From Mytilus californianus (Eukaryota; Mollusca; Bivalvia; Mytilida; Mytilidae), in contig NW_026262734.1 of the NCBI RefSeq assembly GCF_021869535.1, forward strand, positions 76,570,339-76,634,338: a DNA stretch of 64,000 nucleotides, given 5' to 3'. Of the stretch, positions 24,245 through 36,594 are shown one piece after another. A program made the position numbers and the translations under genes. Under the pieces are notes generated by a model, which was not told the DNA's origin, ran no database searches, and saw nothing but the letters and a program-made list of their open reading frames with translations. Position 1 is the stretch's first letter, and each line of letters begins with the position of its first letter.

Positions 24245-25313
24245 GGTTTACTCCTGGTTTGCCCACTTTTAATTATACCAATTATCTATTAGTAAAGAAA
24301 ACAAAAAAGACAAAAGGTTTAATGAACATACAATTGTATAGTCTGTTCCAACTTAGGTATATAGTTTATCAGTGTTTTCTATATATTCAGGTATTTTTCA
24401 TTGTGTAGTTCCATTTTCATTAGTATAGATAAATGATAAATTAATCAAATATTTTTTTTTTCTCAATAAATTTAACATGTTTAATATCAATTCAATCTAT
24501 TCATTTAACATACATGTACAACTAATGACAAAACAATAACATTCATTTATAAAAGTGTCTTAATAATTCATTATTAATATGAATCAAATTTATACATGCA
24601 TTGCATAAGGAATTAAATAAAGCACTATGGTTTTTCAATCTTTTATATATATTTCAAAAGTCACAAAACATTATATTCACAAAGTTGGTGGTAGAGTGCT
24701 GTCTTGCAGGAGTAATATGTAAAGCTTGGCTACTGAACAGTTGGTGGTAGAGTGCTGTCTTGCAAGAGTAATATGTTAAGCTTGGCTACTGAACAGTTGG
24801 TGATAGAGTGCTGTCATGCAGGAGTAATATGAACAGTTGCATTTGTATTTTATTTGTTAGAATTAATTGGATATTTTTTTATATTAAATTTCAGAACAGT
24901 GCATTTATCAAAATTTTAAAAAATAAATAAGGTGAATAAATGAAAAGAAATTTAAATGACACTTATTTAAATCTTCAGTTTCATTAATTTACTTTTTACA
25001 TTTTTTTTTAGAATTTACCAACAATGAAAACAATTTGTTGATAAATTGTCAAAATAATAAACATTTTTGTATACATTTTTTTTATATTTGACAAATTCAA
25101 TACATTTTCCTGTTAAAAAATATAAAATACAAAATATTTTTGCACTTTTTCCTTGATTTAATAGCAGAATTAAGTATGTTTTATAAAATTTTACAGGTAA
25201 AATAAAGGTAAAAAATATGAGTATAATTCAGAAATAAACTATTTGTTAAAACAACAAAACATCCTATGTTTTTATAAACCTGCAATTAAAAGTGGGCAAA
25301 CCAGGATGACACC
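24245..25313. mobile_element. Element C: non-autonomous MULE-like transposon nested in B
   Basis: A perfect 8-bp target duplication CTTCCGTT (24237-24244 and 25314-25321) lies wholly within element B. Ends are GGTTTAC on the left and GGTGTCA on the right (complement), each followed by TCCTGGTTTGCCCACTTTTA. The interior has no credible ORF. It holds a 56-bp tandem repeat (24684-24839) beginning GTTGGTGGTAGAGTGCTGTC. The insertion must post-date B. Confidence 0.85.
24684..24839 (+). repeat. 56-bp tandem repeat, 2.8 units, inside element C
   Basis: Units start at 24684, 24740 and 24796 with GTTGGTG(G/A)TAGAGTGCTGTC. The third unit is shortened. Confidence 0.9.
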
Positions 25314-25801
25314 CTTCCGTTAATACCCATATATCAGAACCTCATATTATTCTCATAATAATAATAACAAGAAATAGTAAAGTGCAATACAACACGACAG
25401 AGCCGATGGCAGGTTTAATTACCATTTAATAATATATTACATATACAGAATCCTAAACATCTTTATAATGTCCTCATATAAATATGTAAATAGTTCAATG
25501 AACACAAACACTTATGTAAAGGGAACAAATCTCTTAATGCATGATACAAAAATCTGAAATAACGAGTATTAAAAAATTAACGTGACCGATCGAGTAGACC
25601 CTGTCGTGCCGAATGATTTAACCGCCAAATCACATAAAACACATAACCTAAAAACGCCACCTATGGGCAGACAATTCAGAAGAAAATAATTTCATTCTAA
25701 TTCTTAAAATCAACCGATTGAAATTATATTTATTTGCATGTGGGAATAGAAGGAATGGTGATTTTTAAAAAGTGGGAATAGGAGGAAGACACCGTTTTTT
25801 T

Positions 25802-27392
25802 ATAGATTTTTTGTTGCTTCGAGGACACACATAATTATCCATCTCTGTATGCAGTATTGTCAATTGTTTTTGTTGGTGGGTCTCTCGCTTATGTCTTCGT
25901 CACCTTCACTATCAACAAAGAGTTCGTTGTCAGTTTATTCAACTAGGAGAATATCTAAGTCGTAACTATTAAGATTGTCAACCCACGAAATAAAATCGGA
26001 ATTTTCCATATTGTGTGCACATGAATGAAGCTTTATTCAATGAGAAATTAATTGTAATTTTCTTAAATATTAATTCTCAATACACACTTCGAGCATGAAG
26101 AAACCGTAAATTTACCGACAATCAATTAAAAAACAACTCAATGCAAGCCCATGATGTAACTGTCAAACAATCGTGTGTGGACACCTGTGGTGTAACAACT
26201 TCTTGTTTACAAGGTGTCAATTAAACTCATTATTTATAACATGTTCGTGATTTACCTGGTCATCGAATAATTCAAACCTAATATACATGTCACACTGTGA
26301 AATTATGTCTCCGAGACAGGTGTATATTCAATAGAAACCCATTATGAAAGTATCAAATAAAATGAACTCTGATACAATTTATCAAGTGTTAATTATTTAT
26401 TATCAGTTTTTTTTTATAAAATATCAAATTATGTCTCTTTTTCAATAATACAAATCTAAAATCAAAATTACATTAAAATAAATAATTACATATGAACTCA
26501 AATTATTTAATTAATTATGATAAATTTAACACTGAAACAGTTTATGTTATGCTTAAACATTCGTCCTTACTTTGAGTACTTTTAATACTTTTATTCATGA
26601 CTTTATTACCTAAGGAGATCACGCGAGGTATAACTAGTGGCCGCGTGTTTTTACGGGATTTCGCCGAGTTGCGAATCTCTTGTATTATAGGTCTCTGTCA
26701 TAGGTAAGCTTCCGGCATCAAACGTAAACACCGGGCGTTTTCTGGCTTCTTGTTCGCTTCAGAATGGAATAAAATTTGATAAAAAGAAAATTTGTAAGTT
26801 TTTTTGCTTATTATTGGAGAAATAACATGTCAATACATTACGGAATTCAAAATGTCGGCTTCCTTAGTTACAGACAAGGAGATAGAGAATTTTACGCTTA
26901 CTGTCATCCAATCAGAACCATTGATACAAAAAAAATTGCATTAGAATTGCCTGTATAATGACGGTTTTGCCGTATCCTGTTGAAAAAACTACAAGTACAT
27001 CCTTCTTCTTTTGGCATTCTGCTATTGCTGAGGTTTGTTAACCTTTTAAAAATAAATGTTTAGTTGTCATTACTTAGTTCATTCTATTTAAAATCACAGA
27101 AACGTCGTCTACAGACGCAGACGACATTTTTAACTGGTACCGTTTATCGACGTTGACAAACCAGGAACTTGGCCGAAACGTTCAAGTTCAAGGTCATCAT
27201 TAGCTCATACCGACCGTTAATATTTATATATTCCGAAGGCATACTCCGGGATATTTTACGGAGGGAACCAACCTAGAAACAGAAAAGAGAAAATTTTCCA
27301 AATTGCCGCCAATTTCAATTTTCCGCGAAATTAACGCAACTTCAGAATGGCGGGATTTAGTATTAGTCACATTGTTGTCTTTAGAAAGTATC
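25802..27392. other. non-coding stretch with an inverted fragment of the H1 flank
   Basis: No supported gene. The segment 26666-26704 is an inverted copy of 17405-17443 (GTTGCGAATCTCTTGTATTA). The 60-codon ORF at 26776-26958 has no recognised domain. Confidence 0.45.
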
Positions 27393-30090
27393 AACAACGG
27401 TCGTTTCTAAGGGCTTGCTTTCCGACTGTCTAGGCTAACAACAAGGTAAGAAAGCAGACTTGTATGATCTGTGGTATTTTATTTTCTAGATAAATGGAAT
27501 GGAAATGATAAATATGGTAGTCAAGTAGGGTGCCCAGTCAACAAATTTGATCGATTTGGGTTAACGGAATAACATACGGTTATAGTTCATATCATTGGAA
27601 AGAGGAGAACAAGTCTCGTTGAAATATTGATGTCGTCGTTGTCTACAGTGGTCACGATTTTCTTAACACTCTCAGTCCTAAATAATTATCGTTTTCATAC
27701 ATGGAAAACCCTATTTTTTCGAGGTAAAATACATATTTTCCGCATATTTTGAATACACATTCCTGACCTAGTATGCCTTTATTGATGTATTTGACTTTGT
27801 AAACATTAAGTTTACATAGTTGACATTATAGAAACATTGTTATTTTATTTTCAAAATGTACCCTTAAAGCATATGACGTCATCAAAAAGAGTGTTATTCG
27901 TGACGTTTATGTGTAAGAAATAAAGTAGCTTGCAGGTACTTGAAATTACCCATAGTAAGTGTTGTACAGTCAACGGCTTGTAAAACGGTTACAGTTTTAT
28001 CGATTTGCATAGTGTAAAGTGTTATTGATTACAAAAATTCTTTTGCCATCCTATCAGAGTTTCATTTTTTTTTTAAATATATTTGATATTTGCTGAAATA
28101 TATTCAACTTAAAGAAGATTTTATTTTGGAAACAATATACCAAAAAAAAATATTTACTCTTTTGTTGTAAAAACTCGGAAGTATAGTGTCGAAGTCTTGA
28201 ATACTACTTTATATAAATAGTGCCGGAGTCAACGGGGCCCCGAAGTCAACAATATGATCTCTTCATAAATGGAACAGCGTATCAAAATCATTACATAAGC
28301 AACTGAACAATATGCCGTGAATTAATAAATTGGCCGCACAATAATTCATTTCTTTGGGTTTTTTTTTTATCATTTTTGTGATGTATTATTTAATGTGTTC
28401 ACGTCCACGCCGTATGCCATCAATCCCATTAGTGTATTATTTTAATAAAGTTCAATTATTCTTACTTTGCTATTACTTGAGATTTCATCCGGCTTGTCAG
28501 TCGACAGCGAGTAGAACATTTTCAAGCCGCAGGTCGTCAGCGGAAAATAATAAGCCGGAGCTAACCTCCCGTTCACTAAGGCGAGAAAAAATAAAAAAAA
28601 GTCTACTAAAAAAAAATACCCAGAATTTATTGAAATACATGCATTTACCTAAAGCATGCATCTTTATACTCCGTCTTAGAAGAGCACGACATAGGAGTAT
28701 GTATGTGATAGGTGATCCTTTAAAAGCTATTTGACTATCTAAATATTTCAAAGAACCATGCCCTACAAATTGATTTTTTCGGATTTTAATTTAATTTTTC
28801 ATAATTTTTATGGGGTGAAAATTTTTAGCAAAAAGAAAGAAAATAGCCAAATATCAGATGCGGACGAGAATCTAGGATTTTTTGGTTATGGCCTCAACGT
28901 GGAATTTTGCCAACTTAATACGAGTTCTTTTCGGTTATTATGAAATGGATAATTTAGACAAAAGTTGGGATGTAAGAATGGAATTATAAAAAAAAATTAT
29001 AATCATTGAAAAGCAAAGAAAAAATTTCTACAGTAAATAAAGGAACCACTGGCATTATACATCTACTCTAAGATCTCCATTTTTAAAATTTGTTAAGGCC
29101 TTCTCCTAATTCAGACGAAAGAGATAAAATTGAAGTCATCTAATTAACCCCTGAAACACTGATGCATTTGTTTTATTGTACGTGTTTGTCAAAAGTTACT
29201 AAATCATAAACTCACTTTACTATGTGTGTTTTTGGGAAGTTGGGTTTAGGAGTGTGTATATTAGAACAGGCCTATCTTCAATACGGAACAGTTATGAATA
29301 AAAGGAGATGCAGGGGGTATACATCAATAAGACAGCAAGCAAACAACAAAACCCCAAGTAGACATCTAGAAGACATTTTTGGTATTAGTACTATGTGTCA
29401 TGCCTTAAATATTTTTTTCCTCAATCTGGTTAAAATGAAGATCTGTCGTAATTCGCTTAATACTCTTATTTATGAACATATATAACGAAACCAAAGATCT
29501 ATATTTTAAGTTGATTGTTTATTTATTTAGCAAAGGTTGTTGTCTTCTTTATGATCTTACAAGAAAGGGGAGAATATTATATACAGACAATTTTCACTTT
29601 GTATTTTGATTGATTGTGGCTTGCTAAACATCTAGTTTGCAACATTATATTTTAAGAATCATATATTCTTCAACAATGGCTACAGTGTGAATGTGCTTTA
29701 ATATTTTACTAATAGATATAGAAAGGACGAGGAATCCCCCCTGTGATAGTTGCTTACAACTTGTCTTTACTAGGAGCTATTTAGAGTTTGATATATCGTC
29801 ATGATGTTTGGTTATTGTACAAAAAAGATATCATGTTGAAGGCTGTACGGTGACCAATAGTTGCTAACTTCTACGCCAGTTGGTTTCTGGCGGAGAGTTG
29901 TCCCATTAGTAATTATACCACTTCTACTTTTTATCATAATTAACTCTAAAAGACGCCCGTTTCGTCTCTCTCAACTGAAAAATTGGAAACCAAAATAGTA
30001 ACAAAATTGAAGAGCATTAAAAAGAAAAAAAAATAACAAAAAGCAAACAAATTCAAAACATAAAAATGCACTATTATACATAAATATGTA
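27393..30090. other. non-coding stretch with repeat fragments
   Basis: A degenerate right end of repeat G is visible at about 27393-27432 (GGTCGTTTCTAAGGGCTTGC). TGACGTCA occurs at 27874-27881. The 126-codon ORF at 28354-28734 lies opposite an 84-codon minus-strand ORF; neither shows a known domain and the plus one does not begin at ATG. A mussel repeat fragment is at 29832-29934. Confidence 0.4.
29832..29934 (+). repeat. mussel dispersed repeat (GTTGAAGGCTGTACGG family)
   Basis: Reads GTTGAAGGCTGTACGGTGAC and later GGCGGAGAGTTGTCCCATTA, matching the 3' block of the repeats at 10683-11287 and 51185-51292. Confidence 0.8.
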
Positions 30091-30099
30091 GGATTTAAT

Positions 30100-31062
30100 A
30101 ATGTCCCCCATGAAATAATGTCCCCCACCGGACATTATTTCATAGTAAATACTGTCCATGGGCAATATTTACTTATTAAAATGTGTCCCGGACACAATTT
30201 CCCATGAAAATATGTCCTGAGGTATGAAAAAGTGTCCATGGACATTATTTAATAATATAATTCTGTCCAGGTGGACATTTTTTCACAGGACATTATGTCC
30301 GCCAGGTCATTTTTTGATATGATTAAAGAATTAAATGATATTAAATGATATCCATTGCCTTGTTATTACTGGACGTATTTTAACCTATAATTGCTAACTT
30401 TTAATACATTGTTACTTTGACAGAGAGTTATCTCATTGGCACTCATATCATCCTTATCTTCTTATTTATATTTTTTAATATATATACATATATAATGATT
30501 TAAATTCAAATAAGTAACTGTGACAGACGCAGTTCAGTATTATTTTCCTTTGAGGACACAATTTAGTAACAATTACTACGATAAATTGTCCTGTGGGTGG
30601 CCCATATTTCATAACTTTTGCTGTAAAATTCTGTCCTCTTAAGGGACAACATTTCATTGAAATGGACATTATTTAATATCAAAACTCTATATTTTCTTCT
30701 GCCTTCTCCTCATAATATATATAGTAAAGTTCTTCACATTTGATTTTATACTCTACATACTTCCTTCTTATTGTTCTTCTTTCATTGTCATTAGCATAAC
30801 CTGGGCATTTCTTAGAACTTAAATTTCTCTATATTCATTTCCATCCATTATTTGTTTGTTTATATTAATCAATTTTTTAATCAATCTTTCTGATTTTATT
30901 AAAATTCAAGTATAGTAAAACTTTTTAATGACCTTTGTATTACTTCCCTTGGAGGACACAATTTAATTACCAACTACTATGAAAACTTGTCCTGTGAGTG
31001 GACACTATTTCATAACTTTTGCAGTAAAATTGTGTCCACTTGGGGGACAATATTGATATTAT
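30100..31062. repeat. cluster of GGACA / TGTCC inverted motifs
   Basis: More than ten short motifs such as AATAATGTCCCCC, GGACATTATTT, TGTCCTGTGGGTGG and TTGTGTCC lie in both orientations. A ~120-bp block is also repeated (30546-30670 and 30950-31055, both with GGACACAATTTA and CATAACTTTTGC). Another mussel repeat fragment lies at 30372-30470. The outer ends (AATAATGTCCCCC near 30097 and its complement near 31050) could be the ends of one element, but I found no clean target duplication. Confidence 0.6.
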
Positions 31063-31845
31063 AAATTACAATATTTTCATTAGCTCAAATCACAGAGATG
31101 CAAATATATCATATTTTGGATTCATTATTTTGGAAATTCATTTGTTATTTATATATTTGTTTCTTTGATTCAAACTTATTTTTTTTCCTCTTCATAATTC
31201 AGCCTTTTCTGATAGAAAAAAACTTCTGAATTCTACGGTTAGAGTTTATTCTGATGTGCTAATTTTTTGTCTAAAGAAGAACAAAAAAAGTAAATTATGA
31301 CTTAATATCTATATTTTGGCCTACACGTATATATTTTTAGAAGTTCATGACATTGAATTTTTGTCGATAATATTATTTTTGTGTGGTCTCACATTTCAAA
31401 ATTCGAAATGGAAATCTTGGTATATTTTAACAAAAAAACCTCTTTAGAACCAGTTGACATGTGTAGATACCCTCACACTTTTTCAATGGAAAATCAAACA
31501 AACTATATGGTAATATATAATATATGTTAGTCAGTCTCTGTGGTGTTTAAGATTCGGAATTTAAGATTATTCAAAAATATAAAAAATAAGAAGATGTGGT
31601 ATGATTGTCAATGAGACAACCCTCCACCAGAGACCAAATGACATAGAAGTATTCAAAAACCATGTGTTTTTGTTAAGCTTATTCATGCCAAGAATAAATA
31701 CTTAATATGTCTCTTAAAATTGTGTTGGTTAGTTATTAAAAAGCTGTATTAATTTATTCTAATAAGCATTTCGCAGCCATCAACTAAATGAAGACGACGG
31801 TGGGTGCCCGACAGTAAGTTACGACGTAATATCTGGGGTCAGACC
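31063..31845. other. non-coding stretch with a minus-strand mussel repeat fragment
   Basis: 31588-31655 is a minus-strand copy of the common repeat (ATGTGGTATGATTGTCAATG, AGACAACCCTCCACCAGAGA). No gene seen. Confidence 0.5.
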
Positions 31846-31953
31846 TATAATCCGACAGTCCCATATTCCGACAGACCTGTAGTCCGACAGTCCTTTAATC
31901 CGACAGCCCGATAGTCCGACATTCCTATAATCCGACAGCTCGATAGTCCGACG
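31846..31953 (+). repeat. ~15-bp minisatellite (TAGTCCGACAG)
   Basis: About eight units related to CC(T/G)ATAGTCCGACAG, with variants CCATATTCCGACAG and CCTTTAATCCGACAG. Confidence 0.85.
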
Positions 31954-32490
31954 CGCGGTCACTTGTCTCTGAAATATATGCCTATATATAGTCATGGAAC
32001 GTTAGTAAATTGATATATTTCTTCACACAGAAAATTATCAAATCAGTCAGTATGACGTCTTGTACAGGGCCGCACTGATCTCATGATACGAACCGGAGGA
32101 ACTTTCGCACCCTACACGTTCGCACCAAAAAGTCCGTTCACACCCTACACGTTTGGTTTTGTTTCTTTATGAAACACTGAAAAAAATGAATATTTATAGC
32201 AATACATTAACCGAAACTCGTTTTTTTTTTTCATTGTTTCATAATAAATTAACGTTCTGAAAACGTTTTTTTTTTGTGTTGAATAAATGTTTAATCATGT
32301 CTTGGTTAGAGCATTTTATATATTTTTTCCATTGATAGCACGGCAATTTATATTGCCATGCAAGAGCAGTGATGAGGTATTATTTTGATGACAGAAAAAA
32401 TGACGCAATTTATTAAGATTTCATGAAATATAAAACATCTTCTGAAAGGATCTGAAAGTGTTACTGCATCTTGAAAATATGAGATAATGA

Positions 32491-34987
32491 CAGTTGGAAA
32501 GCAGGTCACGGTTTGACCCCAAGTCTATCAGCAACAATAGAGTCACGTGACCGTGAAAATTCAGTAAAACTACGGATGAGACAAACCTCACTTTTACTCG
32601 CTAAAATACCACTGTCATGGTAAAAACTTATTGATCAAAATAATCTTGAATATACATAGTTTTAACTCGTCAAAACTTACACATCAACTCAAAGTCCTTT
32701 ATTCTTTATTTTATCTTCAAACTTGAAGTTTGTGTGAAAATTGTCAAGGCTCCTGATCGAAAAATCTAAATATTTTCGAGGAAACTAAAAATGATGGGCT
32801 GAATTTAAATTTAATAAAGCATCTCATTAAGACAAACACTCGATATGAATATCTAGGCAATACAGTTTTGGATACGCAAACGTCAAGTTATGTTCAACAC
32901 GAAGCGGTGGTTTTTTTTTGCCGATTTGTGCAAGTGGTTATCTCCCCTTGATATCACCAGTCAAAAATAAAAACCCACCAAAATGAATAAAAAGGAGTTT
33001 ATTTTACAAAAATCAAGAAGAAAATAAAAGAAAGTCGATTAACAACTATGTTATCATAATATTAAGAAGAGATACTTCCCTACTTTTCAGAGAAGGATTA
33101 CAGGTAAAAATTAAAAGACAAAAAATTGGTAAAAATAAGATCTAGAAACCTAGCTGTGAATTGATATGAATTAGCTCTGGCTGATGAAATTTACTTTCAG
33201 TTTGTAATTTTTATAATGGGATATGGGATCACTCCTAATGGATTGTCTTTTAACTACTTCTAACAATGTTTAATGCAATAAAACATACTGTATACAATTT
33301 AAATAATCTTTCTGAAAAAAAAAATAGTACTGACCATTTATATTTTATATTTTAATAAAGTGGGACCAAGAGTCACAATTTAATTTCTTCAAAGTAAAAA
33401 AGCCTATTAACTCAAGCCTATGTTTCTTAGTTGAACAGTACAGTACTGCCTAGAAAATATCATACAGAAAAAGGAAAAGTTTACCAAAAAAATGACAAAA
33501 ATTCTGTAAAAAAATAATGCTTAAAATTATAAGTGAAAGTGACATAATTTTGAATTTTAAAATCATTATTATTGTAAAATTCAACTATTAGATTAGCTAG
33601 CACAGTAGGCCTTGTCCAATTTCTCAGGGTATTTTATAGATTATGAAAGTAAACTTTTTGAATAAATGGGGCTTCTTCTCTTCAGGTTGCTGTATCTGCT
33701 GCTTTACGTATTTATAAATAAAGTATTGTATATTTTACCTGAATAATTGGATATTAATCTCAGAAATGAAAGTTGGTATGACAAATCTTGTGCATTTTAC
33801 TTTAATAAAGACCAATGATGATTAAATTTGACAAGAATTTGCCATTTGAATAACTCAATTTTGTAAGAACACATCTCTATGATTTAATTTCTTGTTTGAC
33901 TTGAAAAGCTAGTGTTTACTCTAATTAATGTAGCTTACTTAGTAGAGAGATAATTAATAAGTAAGGGTTTTAACTTATAAAATATAAATATAATTAACTG
34001 ACCTTCATTTCCCTTTTTCATATGTTTTTTCCTCCAGAAGTTTTCTTTGCAATGCATTTTCTATTGCTATTTTTGTGCTTTTGTTTATCCATAGGCCATC
34101 ATTAATTTGTCATATTTGCTTCGAGTATAAATGAAATTTTCTTAGACCTATACTGTAGTTTCAAACGCCATAAAGAAGAACTTTGTTTATTGTTTCACTT
34201 GTCCAATGTGTAAATTTTCACCATGCACATGACCCTAAAAACATATTTTGTAAAAGTTATATGGCGTATGTTGAAAAAGAAAACAATGTCACCGTCAATT
34301 TGTGTAGGGGATCAAAAAGGGTTTTAATTACTTTAAAATGGAGGTATCGTATGGAACTGTGAAAAACAACAATTTTTAATCACAATTTCATTCATATATA
34401 TAATAAAATCAGTATTTTAGAATACTTTGGAAACAGGTATGTAGAATGAAAAAAAGTTGAACTTTACTGTTTTGAAGTAGAAACGCAGCCAAAACCAGGT
34501 ACAAATTGACATGACTGGTGGTCACCAAAATTGATGTATAATAGTAAAAAATGATGGCTTCAAAATTGTGTAGAAATATGAAATAGTTTACCCGGTTTCA
34601 TTTAAGATTATTACCGTTCTTTTCCGTATTTGGATACGCAAACGTCAAGTTATGAAAAATCGATGTTTTTGGCGAACAAAAAAGATGGCTGAAATTTTTT
34701 AGAACGGACAGGATAAAGAAATAGCAATAACAAGCTATTTTTGATAATGTTTGTATGACGTATTAAAACTATATTGGTCGCAAAACCTACAAATTTTTAA
34801 ATTCAATTATAATAAAAGCATGACAAGTTGAAATAAATACTTTAAACGTCAATCTTTTAGCCGATTGATTTGGCGGACTTTTTGACGTCGCGGACGACTG
34901 TAGCGCCACCTAATTAATTCCCCCCTGCTATTGTTGCTGATAGAGCTTGACGACAACGGACGTTTCCAAGGACTTGCTTTCCAACTG
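32491..34987 (+). mobile_element. 2.5-kb repeat G, copy 2 (uninterrupted)
   Basis: It is the direct-orientation partner of 17450-21544. The left end is CAGTTGGAAAGCAGGTCACG and the right end GGACTTGCTTTCCAACTG, giving a terminal inverted repeat CAGTTGGAAAGC. ATGA lies immediately outside on both sides (a possible 4-bp target duplication, not supported by copy 1). It lacks both insertions present in copy 1 and so preserves their empty sites. No long ORF. Base differences and small indels between copies are scattered throughout. Confidence 0.8.
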
Positions 34988-36594
34988 ATGACACTATTTC
35001 TATTTTATCAAAACTTAATGTAATATCTGACGTCATTTAGATGAATTTCGTTGACGTCACAAAACGCCAAACCCTTAGTACAAAACTTGTCAATATTCTT
35101 AATTTTCTAAACATTATACAAAAAAAAATAAAAATTCTCAAATGCAAATATCGAATCTGTTGATAATAAAATCAAAATCTAGCTTGAGAATAATTGTTTC
35201 GCACAGATAATAAAGAAGTAAAATCCGATACAAAAAATGAAAGCTATTAAAATGGAGAAATGTAACAATATTTTTCAAAATATTGACGGTCTTTTTGATG
35301 TATTGCCCGGATAGATCTGCATGAAAATATGTATAAAATGTTTGCGGAGAACAAGGTTTTAAAATGAGTACATACTTAAGAGTTCTGTCGGTTATTTACA
35401 GAGATCTACTCGATTATATTCCAAAACAAGGTGAAATGGACATGTATGTCCTCTTGGGACTCGGCCGGTGGAGAACATATATGTCCGCTTGGGACTCAGA
35501 GGGTTAAATTTGGGTCAAGGTCAAATCTAAAATTTCAAGGAAAACATAGAATCACGTTTAGACAGCTGGCCATCCCTACATATTTGCGTTTATAGCAAAA
35601 TAGATTCAAAGAATTCAAAGGATTATTACTATAGTTTCTATATTTAGGACTAATTTGATAAATTAATTGTCTAATATAGTTCGAGATTGACATTTGTACT
35701 TATAGGGTGCACATTTACAATTTTCATTCAGCTGTTAAATAACAGTGACCTTGACCTTTTAAAAGTTCCAAAATCGGAATTTTTACATAACATTCGATAC
35801 AAGTGATCTTTAGAGATGTGTTTTAGATATTAACATTTATAAGTTGCCCTCCCAAAATGTTATTTTTTCCGTCTTTTGATAGAGGGTGTTCGTCATAATT
35901 TTCTGGGTAAATATCCAATTTTCTTTTGGTGAACGTGGAAGCACATCAAATAGTACTTAGTTCCAAAACTAATGAATATTAACGCAAAATTGATTGAATT
36001 AGCAGGTCTGAGTATATATTTGCTTTACAGAAATAAAAAATCAAACTGCAAACGGCGAAAAAGGGGATGAAAACAAAATGAGAATTAGAAACAGCAGGCT
36101 AATCACTCCATCTTACACACTTATATCAACGTAATGTACATGACTTATCGAACATAAATTGGCCTACAATTGACATGAAGTTAAAGATTATCTACAAAAA
36201 GAAAGTTTTGTACAGCATCGATGTATTTTACAAACACTTGCAAACAACATCAATCTAGTTAAAATATAGATCTCTGATTTCGTTATCCTCATTTGAGCTT
36301 ATATATAAGAACGCGCGAGTTAATAAAGATCAGAATTTTAATAAGAGCGAAACAATATAGAAAAATTGCCGAAGCTAGTAGTAGCTATTACGTTTCATTG
36401 TCTACTGTTAAGTTGAAAGCCCACCGACTAGGTTTAGGTAAGAAAGCTAATTTCAGTTGTTCTTTTTTAAATCGCATTCGACGCAAGTAGCAGAATGCGA
36501 GGCATACTGAATACAATCTGATGGTGGTGGCGGCAACACCGTAAACTATTTGTATAGATTTATATTTCAGGGGGCAGAGGAACTGGATGATTCA
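34988..36594. other. non-coding stretch with a possible piggyBac-like end
   Basis: TGACGTCA occurs at 35028-35035 and 35052-35059. Near 35438-35507 the sequence GGACATGTATGTCC, ACATATATGTCCGCTTGGGA, CTCAGAGGGTTAA resembles the block at 52302-52409. The 65-codon ORF at 36293-36490 begins at TTG and has no firm family. Confidence 0.4.

Larger units (their letters stand above)
22978..25793 (-). mobile_element. Element B: Mutator-like transposon with decayed transposase
   Basis: An 8-bp target duplication GTTTTTTT flanks it (22970-22977 and 25794-25801). Inverted ends are GGTTCAT on the left and GGTGTCT on the right (complement), each followed by TCCTCCTATTCCCACTTTTT. Subterminal copies of the end motif occur at 23035-23050 (GTGGGAATAGGAGGAA) and 25740-25755 (GTGGGAATAGAAGGAA). 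A MULE transposase remnant lies on the minus strand at about 23169-23860. Element C (24245-25313) is nested inside; without it and one 8-bp repeat, B would be about 1739 bp. This is too short for a full autonomous MULE, so B was probably internally deleted as well. Confidence 0.85.

Noticed and set aside
28354..28734. 126-codon ORF
   Set aside because: No ATG at its start, no known domain, an opposing ORF on the other strand and a low-complexity hydrophobic beginning. Not enough to call a gene.
31846..31953. CRISPR-like array of short repeats
   Set aside because: Units of about 15 bp are contiguous with no unique spacers, and the context is eukaryotic. It is a minisatellite.
36293..36490. 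Small ORF resembling a helix-turn-helix segment (KIAEASSSYYVSLSTVKLKA)
   Set aside because: It begins at TTG, is only 65 codons long and has no flanking splice sites or transposon ends. The resemblance is too weak.
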